From the NCBI GenBank assembly GCA_038520475.1, contig JBCBLF010000217.1, positions 1-8,556 of the forward strand: a stretch of 8,556 nucleotides of DNA, read 5' to 3'. Of the stretch, positions 6,513 through 8,556 are shown piece after piece (within the stretch, counting starts at the first letter, position 1; every line of letters begins with the position of its first letter). Source of the stretch: JBCCWF01 sp038520475 (lineage in GTDB: Bacteria > Cyanobacteriota > Cyanobacteriia > CAKZMO01). Under the pieces are notes generated by a model. It was given only the letters and a program-made list of their open reading frames with translations, was not told the DNA's origin and ran no database searches. Both the position numbers and the translations under genes were made by a program.

Positions 6513-7715
6513 TTACGAAATAATGGGCATCTCGCTAGGTGAGAATCGCCATCGAACATTAGACAAATCCGTACACGGTCTATCAATTGGATCGTGATCC
6601 GTCGAGTGGAAGCTTCCTCCTTTTAGCTGTGAAACAAGCTGATATGCTGCAAAAACCCCTTGCAAGAGCAGTGTTGGGTGATGCTCTAGCTTAAAGTCGC
6701 CCTCTTCGCCTAGGGCATCGGCAGCACCAAGAATGGGGTCAAGCAGCGATCGCGCATAACTGCCATACGCGACGCCTGCAAGACGATTATGACCATTCAA
6801 CAACTGAAGATGATGCAGTTTGGGTACGGTATGGGCATTGGTTCCACCTGCCAACTGAACGTACCCTGGCAGATTTGCATTGAGCACTTTTTGCGCTAAA
6901 CGGATGGTTGCATGGGTCGTCCCGTTCCCAATATCGCCACTCATCGGACGGCCATCGGTCTGCCAAATGAGCCGTGCGGGGGTTGGAATCATCATGTCGT
7001 AAAGCTGCCGCAGATACGGAATGAGATTTTCGCCGTCCGGACAGCTGACAGCAACTAGCTTAAGGTGTGAGACGAACGGGGCGATCGCCTGCCAAACAGT
7101 TGTAAATGCATCCACACGGCCCACTTGAGTATGGATTTCAATCGCATCGACATGTGGCAACACTGAAGCTGCTAACGTGCCAAGATCCGTTGTGTGAGCG
7201 TGGGTCGTAATGGCTTGGATCGGACAAACCGGAATACAGCGACCACATCCGTAACAGCGGTCTTGAGTCACGCCTTCTGATTCTGATGCTAAATGTCTAC
7301 CTGGCGTAACGGCGATCGCATGAGCAGGACATATCCTTTCGCAGGGACGCGGACAATCACTGGGACAATGCGCTGGGTTAAAGGTTGCTTTCCGGAAATG
7401 GGGATCCTCTCCATCATTGAGACTAACCATCAACAATGGACGCCCTTGACTAGTTGCAATATCCTGAAGCGACGGACAACCTCGCAACGAGTCGGCAATG
7501 TCGAGTGCAGTACGCGCCATCGAAACGATAGCAGGATCAGCTGCGATATCAATACAATCAGCGCCTGCTAAGGCATACGAAACAATAAGGCTGCGAATGC
7601 TAGGGAGGTGCTGATAACTGGCTCCACAGATTAACTTGAACCAGGTGCTCTTCCTTAGCGATAGAAAGGGATGGTGCAAGATAAGTACCCCAATGGCGTA
7701 ATAGCGACTCCACAC
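6513..7715 (-). CDS. ldpA: Circadian clock iron-sulfur protein LdpA
   Basis: LdpA (light-dependent period A) is a cytosolic Fe-S protein that, in Synechococcus elongatus, links cellular redox state to circadian period by affecting KaiA and CikA. The conserved start WFKLICGASYQHLP is at residues 25-38. Two cysteine clusters follow: C117, C121, C125, C129 and the ferredoxin-like C154, C157, C160, C164 (x2-x2-x3-CP). A C-terminal domain includes YVQLAGGTNAHT (285-296) and GVAYGSYAR (314-322). The start is uncertain. GTG at 7715 has AGG 5 nt upstream and fits the promoter; an in-frame TTG at 7679 behind GGGG would start nearer to the conserved region. About 35 residues after the last recognisable helix form a variable hydrophilic tail. 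The gene stands 156 bp downstream of the acidic protein gene on the same strand, with its own promoter. Confidence 0.93.
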   Translation of the reverse strand: MWSRYYAIGVLILHHPFLSLRKSTWFKLICGASYQHLPSIRSLIVSYALAGADCIDIAADPAIVSMARTALDIADSLRGCPSLQDIATSQGRPLLMVSLNDGEDPHFRKATFNPAHCPSDCPRPCERICPAHAIAVTPGRHLASESEGVTQDRCYGCGRCIPVCPIQAITTHAHTTDLGTLAASVLPHVDAIEIHTQVGRVDAFTTVWQAIAPFVSHLKLVAVSCPDGENLIPYLRQLYDMMIPTPARLIWQTDGRPMSGDIGNGTTHATIRLAQKVLNANLPGYVQLAGGTNAHTVPKLHHLQLLNGHNRLAGVAYGSYARSLLDPILGAADALGEEGDFKLEHHPTLLLQGVFAAYQLVSQLKGGSFHSTDHDPIDRPCTDLSNVRWRFSPSEMPIIS

Positions 7716-7737
7716 GGATGCCTGAACGCTCTTGGTG

Positions 7738-7767
7738 ATTAGTGTACATCACCCCTGTAAATGTCAA
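7738..7767 (-). promoter_or_regulatory. Probable ldpA promoter
   Basis: On the - strand a perfect TTGACA (7762-7767) is followed 18 bp later by ACTAAT (7738-7743, four of six matches to TATAAT). Transcription would begin near 7731, leaving a leader of about 16 nt before the GTG at 7715. This supports an independent ldpA transcript and the longer start. Confidence 0.5.
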
Positions 7768-7786
7768 TGTTTTCACTTAAAAACTT

Positions 7787-7823
7787 CATATTGACCGAAT
7801 CGGTATAGATTTCAGTCAATATG
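7787..7823. promoter_or_regulatory. Dyad CATATTGAC-N19-GTCAATATG upstream of ldpA
   Basis: Two exact 9-bp inverted arms (7787-7795 and 7815-7823) lie about 20 bp upstream of the ldpA -35 box. A second small palindrome, ACCGA-A-TCGGT (7794-7804), is nested next to the left arm. GTCAAT also occurs at 7763-7768, where it overlaps the -35 itself. The arrangement suits an activator or repressor site, or a stem in the mRNA of the upstream gene. Confidence 0.45.
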
Positions 7824-7871
7824 TTTGGAGAATTGAGTTGACAGATCAGCAAGTTTGAGCATTGAAAACCT

Positions 7872-8556
7872 TTATTCCCAGGATTCTAAGAAGGAACGCA
7901 CCTGACCATCTGGCTGAAGAATCAGACGAATTCGAGGTTGAGCCCCATTCTCAATAGGAGACACAAACGGTTCTCCAATGATTGGAATTCTGGCTTGCGC
8001 GACATACTGTCGTGCCGTCTGTCCCAATGGCGTGACCTGAGCTAGGGTACCGTTTGGATTCAAAATTAACTGATATTCAATCGATCGATCCAAATCTGCA
8101 GGGGGACGCCACGATCGCTGGAAATAGGCACGCACTTCATCAACTTGAGGCAGGCTACCAGAGGGGGGAACGTCCTCTGTGACTTGAGGTGCAGGAGCTC
8201 GACCCGCATCAGGTAGTGCAAAATCAGATGTCTCTAGCACCTCTTGACGGAGGGTGCGGGTGTTCGAGCTGGATAGTTCTAGATTTTCTGCTTCTCCCCT
8301 TGTCCTACCGATCGCCCCCTCAGCCTCCGCTAATCGCTCTTCTACAGGCGGAATCGCAGCCAGTTCAGGAGGAATATCGGCCTCTGGGGCTTCATTGGAT
8401 TGAGACGATGACTCATTATCGTCAGATGACGAACGATCAGCACGTGCTTGGTTTGTCCCATCATCTTCAGATGACGCCGATGCTGAGTTTGAATTCGACT
8501 CCAAATCATCCAACAGCACGACAACGGGCTCAAAATGACGATGATGTGCTGTTGGA
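7872..8556 (-). CDS. Acidic low-complexity protein with TolA/TonB-C-like end (N-terminus outside window)
   Basis: The frame is open to the window edge, so the real start is to the right; the GTG at 8519 is probably internal. Counting from that codon, residues 8-45 are very rich in Ser, Asp, Glu and Asn, and residues 45-122 are Pro/Glu-rich, both likely disordered. A folded-looking domain of about 85 residues ends the protein (127-213), with VRAYFQRSWRPP, a strand YQLILNPNGTL, a helix TARQYVAQA and a final strand IRLILQPDGQVRSFLES. The pattern of a helix followed by strands with NPNG/QPDG turns resembles C-terminal domains of TolA/TonB and the end of some cyanobacterial DUF4335 proteins. Both comparisons come from memory and are tentative. 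The function is unknown. It ends with TAA; no terminator is obvious before the ldpA promoter. Confidence 0.75.
   Translation of the reverse strand, partial: PTAHHRHFEPVVVLLDDLESNSNSASASSEDDGTNQARADRSSSDDNESSSQSNEAPEADIPPELAAIPPVEERLAEAEGAIGRTRGEAENLELSSSNTRTLRQEVLETSDFALPDAGRAPAPQVTEDVPPSGSLPQVDEVRAYFQRSWRPPADLDRSIEYQLILNPNGTLAQVTPLGQTARQYVAQARIPIIGEPFVSPIENGAQPRIRLILQPDGQVRSFLESWE

Larger units (their letters stand above)
646..7319. repeat. Fourteen HIP1 octamers (GCGATCGC)
   Basis: Exact GCGATCGC copies start at 646, 928, 1024, 1174, 1449, 2036, 2377, 3406, 4334, 4608, 5682, 6746, 7081 and 7312. A random sequence of this length would be expected to hold well under one. All lie inside coding regions; none is in the gaps or in the part of the last gene seen here. 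This is the basis for assigning the window to a cyanobacterium. Confidence 0.95.

Overview
The window looks like cyanobacterial chromosome. Three things point that way: 14 exact copies of the octamer GCGATCGC (HIP1, the palindrome over-represented in many cyanobacterial genomes), a gene for the clock-associated iron-sulfur protein LdpA, and a Ycf45-type ATPase with an R3H domain, both typical of cyanobacteria and plastids. Nothing in the sequence fixes the genus.

Layout from left to right. At 1-675 (+) is the C-terminal half of the ribosome-associated GTPase HflX, cut by the window edge. It converges on a small membrane protein (about 735-1493, -) with an N-terminal pentapeptide-repeat block. 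That gene diverges from a membrane-anchored phosphodiester glycosidase-family protein (1594-2550, +). Next is a class III alcohol dehydrogenase / S-(hydroxymethyl)glutathione dehydrogenase (2734-3843, +), whose upstream region holds a promoter-like sequence overlapped by a perfect 6-3-6 palindrome. A strong hairpin with flanking T-tracts (3901-3940) probably ends transcription from both this gene and the convergent R3H/AAA ATPase gene (3963-5846, -). About 660 bp without a convincing protein gene follow (5847-6512); the left part of it can form six consecutive short hairpins. Then come ldpA (6513-7715, -), with a promoter and a 9-bp dyad upstream, and the C-terminal part of an acidic, low-complexity protein with a TolA/TonB-C-like end (7872-8556, -), open at the window edge.

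The genes are mostly single housekeeping units with their own upstream regions, not an obvious operon. Their roles are ribosome rescue/stress (HflX), formaldehyde detoxification (class III ADH), redox input to the circadian clock (LdpA) and a SpoIIIAA-like ATPase of unclear function. I see no phage, CRISPR, transposase, toxin-antitoxin or defence genes, and no clear new system. The best leads are regulatory or RNA-level: the ADH palindrome, the ldpA dyad and the hairpin-rich gap.
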